NCBI GenBank assembly: GCA_947683625.1
Contig: CANTUR010000665.1
Span: 45,834-109,833, forward strand
Reading direction: 5' to 3'
DNA length: 64,000 nucleotides
Source of the DNA: Mallotus nudiflorus
Taxonomy: Eukaryota; Streptophyta; Magnoliopsida; Malpighiales; Euphorbiaceae
The notes under the pieces: model-generated
What the model was told of the DNA's origin: nothing
The model's input: only the letters and a program-made list of their open reading frames with translations
Database searches by the model: none
Position numbers and translations under genes: made by a program
Shown here: in pieces, positions 26,210 to 39,147 of the stretch
How the letters are laid out: each line of letters opens with the position of its first letter
Position numbering within the stretch: the stretch's first letter is position 1

Positions 26210-26560
26210 TAGAACGGGCTACCTGATGGCTTTCATCAGGACCATGTGCGCATCGATAAAATATTTGATTATACTAATTATATTACTGGGGCCGAAGGTC
26301 TAGTGATGCTTTACTCTCGGACACCGCCAGTAATATGATATTTGATTATATTGATTAAATAATGGGGCCGAAGGTCTAGTAATGCTTTGCTCTCAAACAT
26401 TGCCAGTAAAGTTGGATTTTTATTTATTAAATCACTAAGGTCGATGGTCTAGTGATGTTTTGCTCTCGAATACCGCCAATGATATTCAATTAAGTGATGT
26501 CACTGCGGCTGTGTATGTTGGTGATGCTTTACTCTTAGAATCCGACAGTCTTGGATTTAA
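26210..26560 (+). repeat. Hairpin-unit array in LTR4
   Basis: It begins with the perfect 7-bp stem CCTGATG...CATCAGG (26222-26240). Four units with the core TGATGCTTTRCTCT follow at about 26285-26545; ACTGGGGCCGAAGG near 26284 can pair with the CGGACACCGCCAGT arm near 26317. Confidence 0.6.
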
Positions 26561-27201
26561 GTGAGCTGTATAGCTATTAGAATTGAGTACTAGGGTTCTA
26601 CCTAATTTTTATACTTAAATTTTTTAAAAAGCATTTAAATATTTCTTTCTTTCCTTTTGAAAAATGGATTTCTTAAATGCATATCAAATTATTTGAATAA
26701 AATTATAAATATATTATATTTTCATAAAAACTTATTTTAAAGGAGATTTTCAAACCGTATTCATTTCTTTTATTAGCTTACTTTATGAGGTTTGACTCCC
26801 CTCAATTTATTTTTTGTAAGAGTTTGGGAGGTTTCTGTTAGACCTACTTCTCTACTCCGAGTAGCTTATTCATCGGCTATCTTATATAAGTTTATATAGT
26901 TGTGTTTGTATTAGTATCCATGTACCGCAGTAGAGAATTGTATAACTGCATATTTTAAGTTGAATATTATGTATTGAGATTTATGTAATGAGATACTATT
27001 TGTATAACTGATGATGTTATGGTTTAATTAAATTGAGAAAAAAATTAGTTTGATAATATGCATTATGATTTAATTATTTTATTGTAAAATTTTAAAGTGA
27101 AATATGATGCATTTTTTTAAAGGTTTATTACGAATTTCAATAGTTTTATAATTTTTCATTTTCTAGTGTCGATCACGTGCCCCTGAATTCAGGTCGTGAC
27201 A

Positions 27202-27206
27202 CCATA
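27202..27206 (+). other. Right putative target-site duplication CCATA
   Basis: Directly follows the CA end of LTR4; matches the left CCACA at four of five bases. Confidence 0.55.
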
Positions 27207-28279
27207 ATTTATCTTTGTCAATGACATATCTTTATCTTAGTTACTATCATTACAACTTATAATATTAATTTTTCATTAATCAAACAATTGTTTTTCTTAA
27301 AAAACAAATCCTTTGTTTGTATACGTTAATATGTTTGCTAAGATGGGAGATACTTTTGATACTAACGACATTTATTGGATTATTCATTTACAAAATACCA
27401 ATTTAAAAAATTAATTATAAACTATTTTTAATATTTTTTAAAAACAAAGTATGCGAATAAAATCAAACAAAAAAAATGTAAATAACTAGGAAAAACTTTG
27501 TATTTCAATCAACAGAAAAACCATCAATTCTACTTTAAAATTTGAGCCACTTATCAATTGAATTCTATTTTAAAAGTTATTTTAATGTTCTCTTCTAACT
27601 TTGTAGATTATGACAATTATATCCAATTTTATTTGAAGGGCCTAATTATGTTTTTAAAAATTACATTTAAATTCATATAAAATAAATTTGATACTTATTA
27701 CATTTTTTATATAATAATAAAATATAAGAAAATATTTTTAAACTCCAATTTTATCACTATTGACATAAATTTTAAAATTAATTTCTAAATATTTGTGTAC
27801 ATTTTATAATTTTTAATAAAAATTCTTAAATTTTTACTATTTTAAAATTTACTTCTCAACTCTCAACCATATTATTTAGAAATTTTCCTAATAGAGGTCA
27901 AACTAGACAAAAACAAAAATAAGGAGAATTTTGAGATACTAAAAATATTAGTCAAGAATATAAAAAATTATTTAGTTTTCTAAAAAACATGAAAAAATTA
28001 AAAAAAAAAAGTATTATTATTATTATTTATAGTGATAGTTAAAAGTTCTTACTTTATTGATTTTTATTTTTATTAATATAAGTTTATAAAATAAATTGAT
28101 TCACAAGTTATCACTTTTTTATTATTTTCAATTAATACATAAAAAGTTAGAGGGAAAATGGTTCCAAATATCCTAAAATATAGACTAATTTTCTAAATTA
28201 TTCTATCCATTAAATTGTATCAATTTATATAGTCAAATTTTTTACTTGTTTCAATTTTATCCAACTTGCATTTCTCATG
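27207..28279. other. AT-rich stretch without recognised features
   Basis: No coding frame, LTR edge or strong repeat is seen. It may be host intergenic DNA or a very old repeat. It separates the array from the 5'-truncated remains of element A4. Confidence 0.6.
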
Positions 28280-28323
28280 TGGCTTATGTGGAAGGCTGAT
28301 GTGTAGTTTTACTATACTCTAAG
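28280..28323 (+). pseudogene. gag: 5' scrap of A4 gag, left of the solo LTR
   Basis: The bases CTGATGTGTAG followed by CTATACTCTAAG align with the gag segment near 5137-5167 of copy 1 (CTGATGTAGATG, TTATACTCTAGAG), and the match resumes after the solo LTR at 31053. The short length makes this tentative, but it explains why gag appears to begin exactly at an LTR edge. Confidence 0.5.
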
Positions 28324-29476
28324 TGTCATGACCCGAACTCAAAAGGGCACGTAACTTGCATTAAGGAATGGGAAAATGTGAAGTTTTCAAAACTTGTAGT
28401 AAACCTATATAATTTATTACAGAAATAAAACTAATTTTAAAATTCTAAAAAAATTTGGCAGAGTTTCCCCTATGCCAAGACAAAACATAAACCTGTAAAA
28501 GTGCAAATACACTCCCAAATATATATCATCACAACAATAACCACAATCTCCAATATCTCAATCTTAAAACTACACAAATATCACAATCATCCACATCTAT
28601 TGCAGTGTCTAGATTAACTAATTATGTTACACATGAATATCAATAACATTAAATTAACCTACATAACACAACCAGTAAAGAATGAGTCTGGCATTGAGAG
28701 GATGAACAACTTGTACTTCTAAGTTCTTGCAAAAATAGTTGAGGGAAGTCAGACATCACTAAGTAAGCTAATATTAAAAAAACACATATTAGTTTGAAAA
28801 CCTTATTTTATTAAAACATTTATTACAAATATTATTATGAAATTGTATCTAAAGAAAATCATTGATTTATCAAATACTATATATATCCAAATATAAATCT
28901 TTAAAAAATGTGGATACGTATAAATACACCAAATTTTTATTTGGTAACTTTCTCAAAAACATAACTTCAAAATATTAATTACTTAAAAAAATATATAATA
29001 AAATAATAAAATGATGTCAATAAATAATTTATATGGAAATTTGTGGTAGAACCCTAAGCTACAAATCTAAAATCCATTCGGCTCTCTTATTTATCCAATG
29101 ACCATCAGTTTCTAAGAGCTAAACATTAACCGATTCAGTGGTCCCTGTAAATGTTCAATCAATATACACCCGAGAGTTATGCATCAATTGAGCCTTTTTA
29201 AATACTATATGCCTGAGAGTTATACACCAACCGAGCTTCACAATTAAATTTCTCAATAAGGGCCTGGCTCAAGAATCATTACCTATGTACACATGGTCCT
29301 GATGACTTCTATCATGTAGCTCATTGTACTAGTGTTTTCCTGAAGTTACTTTTATATATAAAAGCATAATAAATTCCAAGGAATATTAACACTGGAAATA
29401 AATTACTTTTTATTTCTATTGTTAACAATATCATTAGCATTAATAATCTTATTAACAATAATTAGGCAAGATAGCA

Positions 29477-29535
29477 TTGATGATGATGATGATGATGATG
29501 ATGATAATAATAATAACAATAATAATAATAAAAGT
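29477..29535. repeat. (GAT)n(AAT)n microsatellite in A5
   Basis: About nine GAT units are followed by interrupted AAT and AAC units. Confidence 0.9.
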
Positions 29536-30879
29536 ATAATCAACATCATTAAAATATCATACCAACAATATGGATACTTCAAATATTAAAAATATAAATT
29601 CTTTAATTAAATTTCTTTATATATTTCAAATAGTAAAATTTTAAAGAAATATTATAGTTGGGAATGGAACACTTTTATTTTATTCACAATATCTTTATAA
29701 CTAGAAATCATAATAACAAATAATAGCAATAAAAGCATTAATAATAATCAACTCGTAAATAGCATATTTAAAATATCAAAATTAATTTATGGGCATTTTA
29801 AATGCTAAAATACGATTTCTTTAACTAAATTTTCTTTTTAATTATAATTAACTAATCTAGGTTCTTATGCATAAACCTACCACACATTTCCAGATATTAA
29901 CTTATTAGTGGAGCGAGCAAGTTGACGTGTCATTGTCTACCTATTTTCTGACATCTCCACTCTAGTATATTGTATAAACAATATATATTTAATAAATAAT
30001 AAATAATAAAATCCTAATAACTCTCTAAAAGCCTAGAAAAATTATAAAAATGATGGATGCAATGAAATTGACTTATGAATGGTAAATGATTAATTTGAGA
30101 CTTAAGAATTATTTCCGACAATTTAAGTAATTTAAATGAAAATTAACTAATTTCCACTACTACCATTCCGAGATTTATTTCTCAAAATTTGTAAAAAAAA
30201 ACTAAACTCCATTTACAAAATTTGATCACTATAATTTATACTATTTATTAAAAATAATGTATTAGGTTTGTACTATTCATTTGCCAAAGTTTAGGTGGGA
30301 CCCATCAGATTCTTAGTGGAAAACACAATATCTGACTAAACAAATCATACCAAAACGTTTGTCACAATTAATAGAACACATTTAAAGCCTCAAACAACCC
30401 AAAACATACATAGAATTTATCGATAAAAAATCAGAGATGAATTACCTAAAAAAATTCACCAAATAATCTAGAGATGGAGATTGGATGCATGGTTGGTGCC
30501 TATAGATTTTTTATGTCAATGGAACACAATGGAAGCAACTATGATGCCTGAAACCCACCGGAACAATGAGAGATTATGAAATTAGGTCACCTATTCTTCC
30601 TCAATTGTGGGCATTTCTGGATGGATTTTCACAAAATAAAAGCTATGGGAATGTAGAAGAGGATGAGAAGAAGTTATGGTTCAAATTTGGGTCAATCGAA
30701 TGTCATTTGGGTAGTTAATGGAGAGAAAGAAAATTTTTGGTATCAAAAGGTAATTTGCCACTACAAATTAGCAAACCTACTATTTTCTCTCCTTTCCTGA
30801 TCTGTAAAGCTAATTCCTACCCTTTTTAACTACCCTCCATCCACATGTCTAACCTTTATTTATTTTCTTCTTTTCTTTT

Positions 30880-30913
30880 TATAATAATAATAATAATAAT
30901 AAAGACAATAGTG

Positions 30914-30980
<67 letters not shown>
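30880..30980. repeat. (AAT)n microsatellite in A5
   Basis: A long AAT run near the outer (U3) end of the minus-strand LTR, at the position homologous to the ATT microsatellite of the array LTRs. Confidence 0.95.
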
Positions 30981-30983
<3 letters not shown>

Positions 30984-31052
30984 TAACAATAACAATATTA
31001 ATAAAAAGAAATAGAATAATAATATTAATAACAAAAAATTTGGGTTATTACA

Positions 31053-32280
31053 CCAAGATCGTGAGAGTTCTATTTGAAGGAACTATAGATGCTTTGGATT
31101 TTTTTAATGCCATTGAATTAAGGACAATGACAGGATACATTGACTACTAGAGGATAATGATTGCGGAGCTATTAGTTCAAGCCGCAACTCAAGATTGGTT
31201 TATGCAGTCAATCCAGCCATATATGACTACCATAAAATGGTTGGAGTTCAAAGAATGATTTTTGAGATATTTCTATCCACTTTTAATGAGGGATAATTAT
31301 AGATGGAAACTATTGCATATAACTAGAGGAGAGCAGTCAGTTGAGAAGAACACACATGAGTTCTTTAAACTATCATGTCATGTTGTATACATGATACAAT
31401 ATAAGAGAAGAGTGGTAAAGCTATATATTACAAGATTGAGTTTAGTATATATTGACATCCGAGCTTAGGACTATAGTTTAGAGAATTGTTGGCAAATTTA
31501 GTCTTTTTTGATGTAATTGATTTTGAGAATGAATTGGTTAGCTTGACATTATACTACATTGGACTGTTAAGAGAAAGAGGTGATTTTTAGAATTCCAAAT
31601 GATGTGGAATTCTAATTCAAAGGTGATAAGAGTTTAATGCCTAAGAATCTCATCTCTGTGATCATAGTAAGAAAGATACTTAGAAAGGGATGTCAAGGCT
31701 GCTTAGCTATGGTTAGATATACAAAGGTAAATAAGGGGGCAATTAAGAATGTGCCAATTGTATGTGAGTTCCTAGATGTCTTTCCTAAAGAATTACTAAG
31801 TTTGCCATTGAAAATAGAGATAGAATTTTGGATCAATGTTGAAGTTAATACATATCCTATCTCCATGCTACCTTATAAGGCAGTTCCTACAGAGTTAAAG
31901 GAGATTAGAGAATAGTTGCATAAGTTGATTCATAAGGATTTCATTAGATCCAACACGTCTCCTTGCACTATTGTTATTCATAAAGAAGAAAGATGGTAGC
32001 CTTTGACTTTGTATCGACTATAAATAGTTGAATAAAGTCACCATCAATAACAAGTATCCCCTTTAAAGAGTATATGACTTGTTTGACTTGCTTCAAGGAG
32101 GTCGGTGTTTTTCTAAGATTGACTTGAGGTCAGGGTATCATCATTTGACAATTAGAAGTGGTCATACATGATATGGCTATTATGAGTTTTTTATGATATC
32201 CTTTGGTCCCTCAGCAGCCTTTATGGACTTGATGAATAGGGTGTTTAGGCTATTCTTTAACCAATTTGTGCTAGTATTTA
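31053..32280 (+). pseudogene. gag-pol: A4 gag-pol pseudogene, first main fragment
   Basis: Gag resumes after the solo LTR with RVLFEGTIDALDFFNAIE and is readable, with stops, to about 31483. There a deletion removes the zinc knuckle and the first half of protease: the next readable segment (from about 31487) matches the protease C-terminal half. The protease-RT linker is open at 31637-31915, followed by reverse transcriptase fingers and palm. The sequence stops at 32280, just before the IDD catalytic codons, where minus-strand LTR A6 begins. Integrase of the same element resumes at 39388. Confidence 0.82.
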
Positions 32281-33870
32281 TGTCATAACTCAAACCCCTA
32301 TGGGCATGTGACTAGCGTTATGGCATGGGAAAAAAATAAAGCTTTTAAAACTCTTAGTAAGCCTAAAAGAATCATCATAATAAAATTTAACACTTTAATA
32401 GTTAATGAAAATGCAGTAGAGTTTCCTTTATACCAAGAATAAACTTAAACCTATAAAATAAAGAAATACGCTCCCAATAATGTTCATTAACCACAATTAC
32501 TCTAATATCATCATGATCACCACAAATATATATAACTCCATCTCAAAACAAATCCATAATACAAGTTATAGAAATCCTTTAACTAACTACTTCGATATAT
32601 AGAATTCAATTACATAATACTTTAATTAATAGACATGCATAAAGCAGTCGATGAGGAATGAGTCTAACACAGAGAAGTAAAACTAACTATAATCTCTTGA
32701 GATCTTGAGAAAAATATTTGAGATGAATCAGATCTCATTAAGTGAATCAGTTTTATAAGATACATGTTGGTTTTAAAATATAAATTAAATAATTAAACCC
32801 CTTGTTATTTGGATAAAAACTATCATTATAAAAATATACCATTTTCCAAATCAAGAATGTTTTTAATACAAAAATCACTCATATGAAAAATCTTATAAAT
32901 TAATACTTTTGGGAAAAAACATGGTAAAACCCTAAACCTCTATTCTACTAGCCTTTCGGCTCTCTTTAATCCAAATGACTATCGGTCCCAAAGAGAAACC
33001 TCCATTAAGGTCTTGTCATATTTGGTCTCTTAACCAATTATTTACTGGTGCCCAAAGAGCAATGCTCAACCAAGGTCCAACTAGTTAACACATACTTGCC
33101 CAGAGAGACTCACTCAACTAAAGCACAGAATTAGTCATTGGCCAACTCAAAATCAATACTATTGTGTACACAGTCCTGGTGACACCCACTAGGTAGCATG
33201 TTCTACCAATTTCTTCAAAACATATTTATGGCATAAATATAAAATAATGTATAATGAAATAAATTGAAATAAATGAACTAAGGAAACTTCCCAAAAATTA
33301 TTCTCAATCATAAAATAAATCATGCATGTGGTGAAATAAAATAAATCCATATATATTTCATTTTATGATATATAACCACATGAAAATTCTAATTTGAATA
33401 TTCTTAACAACATTTCATAAAATTAACTCATAGGTGGAGCAAGTCAGTCGATGTGTCCTCGGCTGCCCAAATGCTATGGCTCTTTTTTTTAAAACACTAA
33501 AAATATTCGCCAAATACCTTACCGATATAGATCAGACACGTGGTTGGTGCCTATAGACTCCTAGCATCAAGATGAACATAATGGAACCAATCATTGCATT
33601 TGAAGCCCACCAGAATAGTGCAAATTGTAGGTAGAAGACTGATTGAAAAATGCAAAATGTGCACTATTTAGAGCTACTTTTTGCAAGAGATTAGTATACT
33701 ATTCAAATTTGAGGTTGATTAGAGTTTATTTGCATATTGAATAGAGGAAAAGAAAAGTGCAAGGACTAAAAGGAAATTTTCCACCTTATAACTCAAAAGT
33801 CTTACTGCTCTCTACGTAGGACCACCTTCTTCTTTTAAAAGGATCGACATTACCATGTGTCCTCCACCTA
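32281..33870 (-). mobile_element. Truncated minus-strand chromovirus LTR (A6)
   Basis: It begins TGTCATAACTC, the reverse complement of an A-type LTR end, and aligns with A5 through the hairpin region (about 32930-33215) to the region just before the U3 microsatellite. The final few hundred bases, including the expected TTATTACA edge, are absent. Around 33868-33872 the sequence passes directly into the 3' region of a minus-strand B element. No primer site or purine tract flanks it, so a solo LTR truncated by a later deletion is likely. Confidence 0.75.
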
Positions 33871-34542
33871 ATGGCCCCCCTTACAAACAAAATCATAAAG
33901 AGGTTGTAAAAAGAGAAAACATAACTAGAATATTGATCTCATATCTTTTATTTAGCTTTCATTATGTATGGTCTTTCCATTCATATAATTATACAGTAGG
34001 ATAAAGATGAATATGATTTGAACAAAAATTTCAAATTCAATTTTACTCATTTATTAGGGCAAAAATGAGAACATTCATTACATCATATGACATAACTCAT
34101 ATTACTAATTAGTCATAATATTTTTCTCTTATTTTTACCTGATTGTTTTTTTTCTTCTTTTTTTTCACTTTTCCTTTCTCTTAAATTTCCTATCCTCAAA
34201 AGTTACATCATGTGATATATGAATGTTCTTTGAATTTACATTTGTGCCCATGCTAAATAAATCTAATTGAATTGAATTTATGTCAAACATGTAGATACTA
34301 TCAAAATCACAATGCATAGTACAATTAGAATGATAATACATAAGTAAGCATGATTAGAATTCATATCATCAATCACTAAAATAAAACAAGTTCTAAAGAA
34401 ACTAAAATTTTATTCAAAGAAGACACTAAGAAAATTTATTTCATATTCTATATGTTAGGGATGTTGAGTCTTATAGTGATTATCCTTCAGGCTACTAACA
34501 TAACAACTATTCTTGCATCTTCTTGCTAACTGTCTCCATGAC

Positions 34543-36230
34543 TTAATCTTTCTGTACCTTAAATATGCATTTCTCTTTCTTGTTTAGTAGCTTCTCATTA
34601 TCAAACTCATCACCCCATCCTATAGGCACAATTGACTTGGAGGCTATGTCAAAAGAAGGTGGTTTAGTGTAAAACACTTTATAATCAAACATACCTAAAG
34701 GCTGACCCAATAAGTCTTTTGATCTTTCCACATCTTTAAGGGCATTAGGAGATTTCTCATTGGTTTTCAGGTCTACATCCTCAAATTAGTTTAGAACTTC
34801 TTCCTCATTGAGTTGATCATTATGGTAGTTGGGGGTGGTACATTTCAATAGTTTGGGAAAGGATTATTTCTAATGCTCGGGTTTTTGAGGTCTCTAATCT
34901 TTCCAGAGTCTATAAGGTTTTGGATTTCATGTTTGAGGTGGATACAGTTATCCATGGATTATTGGAGGTTTTAATGGAATTTGTAGTCCTTGTTTGGGTT
35001 ATAGCCTAGGGTGTTTGGTTTTTATGGGTTTGGATTAGGTAAATTTTAAAGTAAGCCCTTTTGCATTAGGAACTATAGGACTTTTGACAAAGGTTGGTTA
35101 AAATTGGAGAATCTCCTTGGTTGTTGAATAGAATCCACTTCCATAATCTTGCTAGTGCTTCCTTGTTGTGTACCCCTAGTTGAGTAGTTTCTTGCTCTAA
35201 TGCTTTGAGCAATCTTCTTTTTTTCACTTTCAATCTCCTCAGCTTGTAACCCATTATCATAAAGGTCTAAAAATGTCTTAGGGTTCATCATTTACAACCT
35301 TTCAACTAAATTATGTGACATATTTTGAATAATCATCCTAACCTGATCCTTTTCAGCTAGCTTTTTTTTTCATTAATCTTGCCTTATTTATTAATCTAGT
35401 CAGAAAATCTAAAAATGATACATTAGGCTTCTACTTGGTCAATTCTAAATCTATAATAAACACTTCAAGCCTAGTATTATAGTTATATTATTTTAGAAAA
35501 GCAGTACACAATTATCTCAAATCAACTCGGATAGACTTCTCTAGCCCATGATACTAACTAACAACCATACCCTCTAAGGATACTACAAATAACTTGGTAA
35601 CTATATACAAAGGAGCCTTATTGGTGCTTATAGTAGTTGTATATTGACTAAGGTGGATCCTTAGGTCTCAAGTACCATCAAACTTCTGTAGGTATGACAT
35701 CTTGAACTTATCAGGTAGCTTATCTTCTTCGAATTGCATCACATTATCAAAGTCAAATGAATATATAATGCCCTATCCTTTCATCAATTCTTCCATTTTA
35801 GACATCTTCTAAGTCAGTGCTTTCATTTGCTTGGATTCTAGCTCTTGAATTTGCTCAAGTGATTCCTTTTTCGCTTTTTCAACCATGTAGTTCTTAACAT
35901 CCTCCAATTTCATTTCCACAACATGTACATTCCTAGCAGTTTTTAAAGGTTTACCCCATAGCATTATCATTGTTACCAGGTGGTGCATCCATAATAGGTG
36001 GATTGGCCACCCCTAGAGGTGCAACAATACGTGATGGCATTAGTCTAGCCAGAGCTTGTCTTAGTTCATCTTACATCATTGCTCTCATGTCATCCATCAA
36101 AGCTCCCTTAAAGTCTTATAGGGTCCAATTTCCTCTTTATTGTTGTTCTATCTCTTTTGTTTGAGTTGGAGTAGCTTTTAGGTAAAATGAGTTGATAAGG
36201 CTCTTTTCCAAACTATAAAGGATCTTTTTA
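34543..36230 (-). pseudogene. gag: gag pseudogene of element B'
   Basis: Two readable pieces match element B. The segment at 35066-35291 contains MMNPKTFLDLYDNGLQAEEI, and 34543-34731 covers the C-terminal part with IVPIGWGDEF. Upstream, with stops, are the KFDG...HLSQY core (about 35650-35720) and a Glu/Lys-rich N-terminal part. It is the capsid-like Gag of the Tat/Ogre group. The zinc-finger region is poorly preserved compared with B. Several frameshifts make it non-functional. Confidence 0.8.
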
Positions 36231-37047
36231 TCTATTGATTTTGGGCTCAAATTAGTTCTCACTAATTTGCTACTACTTTATTTCCAAATAAAGGAAGACC
36301 TGAATGAATCTATGATGGTTGAAAAATAAATTATTAGTATGATGCATGAAATGCATGCATGCATGTATGCATGATGCACATGCTATGCAATAAGTAACAA
36401 TCAAGTGTACAATATCCTTCAAACCTTATTCCTCCCACATACGTATTCAATGGCGAGTCTCTTTTCCTAGAATTTTTAGTCTTGGCCTTAATAATAATAA
36501 GGGATCTTAAGAACCGACACTCCTATCATAGCTCTCAAAGCAGTAAAAGCATAAAAGTATAGTCTAATCTTTATTAACCCAAATGGGCTTCTAAAGTACG
36601 AGCTTGGGCCTTTATAGATAAAAATACATCATTGCAACAAACATAAACAATTTAGGTAATCTTAAAGAAAGTTACTAAGCCACTATATGAGCTGAGTCTA
36701 GTGAAAAGGTTAAGGTTCCCTTAGTAAGATACCCTCTTTTAAGACTTGAGTTACAAGCTAAGGTCAGAGGTGCCTGATATCATTTGTAAACTCGAGAGAA
36801 GACTACCCCCCTTTAGAACTTGTATTACAAACTCTGGTCAGATAAGCCTGATAATCTCTCTTGAACTGAGTTAATGCTAAGAGTGATGGTTAGTCAATCT
36901 ATAATCCCATGAAGCTAATAGAATCATGGAACCATAAACCAATGCCAACGGCTAATAGGGACATGCAGAATGAATGCAAGAATAAAATGATAATTAATAA
37001 AATAATTCTAAAGAACATAAGTAGAATCAATATCTCTTATCCCTAAT
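36231..37047 (-). other. Leader region of element B'
   Basis: Untranslated leader between primer site and gag on the minus strand, homologous to 42812-43640 of B. No coding frame is seen. Confidence 0.65.
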
Positions 37048-37057
37048 GGAGTCACCA
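37048..37057 (-). other. Primer binding site of element B'
   Basis: On the minus strand TGGTGACTCC lies one base after the LTR. It is the tRNA-Arg-type site known for Ogre-like elements (family knowledge). Confidence 0.75.
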
Positions 37058-38512
37058 CTGTAGACCTAGTTTAGCGCACGTCCAAGATTTTAGCAACTAT
37101 GATATTGTTTGAGCTCAGGGCTCTAAAGAACACACTAACCACTGTCACAAAGATAAGGTATTGAGATGAGGAGTCACCACCAAGGGAGATAATTAGGACA
37201 AATTGAAAATGGTGGTACTCGATTCCCTAAAAGAAAGCCAGCACCACTATCAGGAGATTTTGGGTACGAAATACTAATTTTTTTAGTCTCATGTTCTTTT
37301 AGAATTACTTTATGAATTACTATCTTATCCTCTATTTACACGTAATTTCGTATAAACCCTTATTTAAACAATTAACTCTAGGCAAACTAATCATAAAAAG
37401 TACATGTAAACAATGCATTCATTTAAGTTCACAATCCCTAAGTTAGTCTAATCTACATTGATTTTAATTAAATGGGCTAACTCTACATGTTTTAATTTAC
37501 ATGTAACCCTAAAGACTAATGAGCCTAATGGCTATTTAATTTTAATTAAGTGAGCCTAAGTCTACTTATTTTAATTCTAAAATGAGCCTAAATTTACAAG
37601 TTATAAAGTGTTTAAATTAGTGGGCCTAATTCTACATATTTTAATTCTAAGATGATCTTAAATCTACAGTTTTGAAAAAGCCTTTAATTTAATGAGCTAA
37701 GTTTAAATTAATTAAATTAAACTAGGTGGGCTTATATCCAATTAACTAAATGGGCCTAAGTTATCTCTAACCTAATTTCTAATTAATTATGGGCCCAAAA
37801 TGCATTTTAAATTAATTAAAATCTAGACCTAATTAATTAATAACCTATTAAATGAGAAGGGCTAATTAAAAGAAGAGCCAAAAAGAATTATTTAGACTTA
37901 AAATTAATTAAAGAGGTTAGAGACTAACATAGGCTTGAGGCCTAAAAACATAAAAAGATACCAAAACAATCAAATAAAAGATCAAACAAGTAATTAACTT
38001 ATTTCTTCTAAAGAACCTAATTTAATTAAAATGACCTCAAACAATAAATTATTAAATAATAAAATAATTAACAAGCAAACATAATTCTATCCACTTAAAT
38101 CTAATTTAATTTTAATTAAAAACTCTAATTATCTCTATGGCCATTAATTTTAATTAATCACCCAATTAAAATCCTAATTTTACTAACCGATTAAAATATA
38201 TCACATGATGCATACAAAAGATTCCACTATTCCTACCACGGGGCTATTACAATGATATACTACAAATTATAAGAAAATAAAAATTAATACAATCCAAAAA
38301 AAACTAAAAAACTAAAAAATACAAAATAAAAAAATCAATAAAATAAAAAACAAACAAATAAATAAAATACCCAGAAACCCTAAAAACTATGTTCAAATAC
38401 AAAATTTAATCCATGACAATCTATAAATCTTCACGAGTTCTCCATAGTGATTTCATGTCACCCCATCTATTAAGAAAATTAAAAAAAATTAGTCAATGAA
38501 TGATTAAAAATA

Positions 38513-38515
<3 letters not shown>

Positions 38516-38560
<45 letters not shown>
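38516..38560. repeat. (AAT)n microsatellite in the B' LTR
   Basis: About 15 AAT units. Confidence 0.93.
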
Positions 38561-38561
<1 letters not shown>

Positions 38562-39078
38562 TAATAAAAAAAATTAAATATAAAAATAAAATCAAAATAA
38601 AAAAGAAGGAGAAGAAGATTTAAGAATGAGATGCAGTATTGATTTCCCTCAGAAGGATGATGACCGTTGATGAAAGCCTGTGGTTTTTATTGTGTTTGTC
38701 TATGGCTTTTGCTTATTTGATATGATTTTTGGCAAAAAAAAAACTAAAGAAAAGCATATAAAAAAAATCCAAGTGTGTATTATGGCTCCCCTAAGAATCA
38801 GAAAAGTATATGGAAAAAATCATAAAACCCTAGGAGCCTCCCTCTTGTGGAAAGAAAATCACAAATATATAGAAACATAGTATTGTAACCCTACATTAGG
38901 TTCAGGATAAAAGTCAAATAAAACAATTTTTTTGTTATTTATCTAATAAAAAACAAATTTATCAATATATTTATCTAATAAAATAAAAATAAGAACTAAT
39001 AATAACTAAGTATAAAAGTAAAATAAAACAAAATAATAATAAAATAAATATTAAATAAAAAATAAAAAATTGCAAAGT

Positions 39079-39147
39079 GTCAGTCAGAAGTGTAGATTTC
39101 TAACCGAAAATATAGATTTCCAATCGAAAATCTACATTTCTGATGCT
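39079..39147 (-). repeat. Palindrome cassette in the B' LTR
   Basis: Three units of about 20 bp with near-palindromic cores (GAAATGTAGATTTTC on the minus strand) are joined by CGATT/CGGTT spacers. It occupies the same LTR position as the GCATTGTGTAATG cassette in B (40873-40953). Confidence 0.65.

Larger units (their letters stand above)
24078..27201 (+). repeat. LTR4, right end of the array
   Basis: It starts TGTAATAACC and ends GTCGTGACA, about 3.12 kb, with intact TG...CA. It holds the longest microsatellite apart from LTR3, the donor-like AGGTAAGT (GT at 24834), the 66-nt block (25951-26016, ending GTAAGT) and the best hairpin stem (CCTGATG/CATCAGG, 26222-26240). It is followed by CCATA, the right putative target duplication. 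Confidence 0.93.
28324..31052 (-). mobile_element. Solo chromovirus LTR (A5)
   Basis: Read on the minus strand it runs from TGTAATAACCC to GGTCATGACA, about 2.73 kb. Neither side has a primer site or purine tract, so no internal region is attached and it is a solo LTR, normally the product of recombination between the two LTRs of one element. The flanking bases CTAAG (28319-28323) and CCAAG (31053-31057) match at four of five. It interrupts the gag of A4. It belongs to the same broad family as the array LTRs, including a copy of the hairpin region at about 29040-29330, but is a distinct subfamily. Confidence 0.85.
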
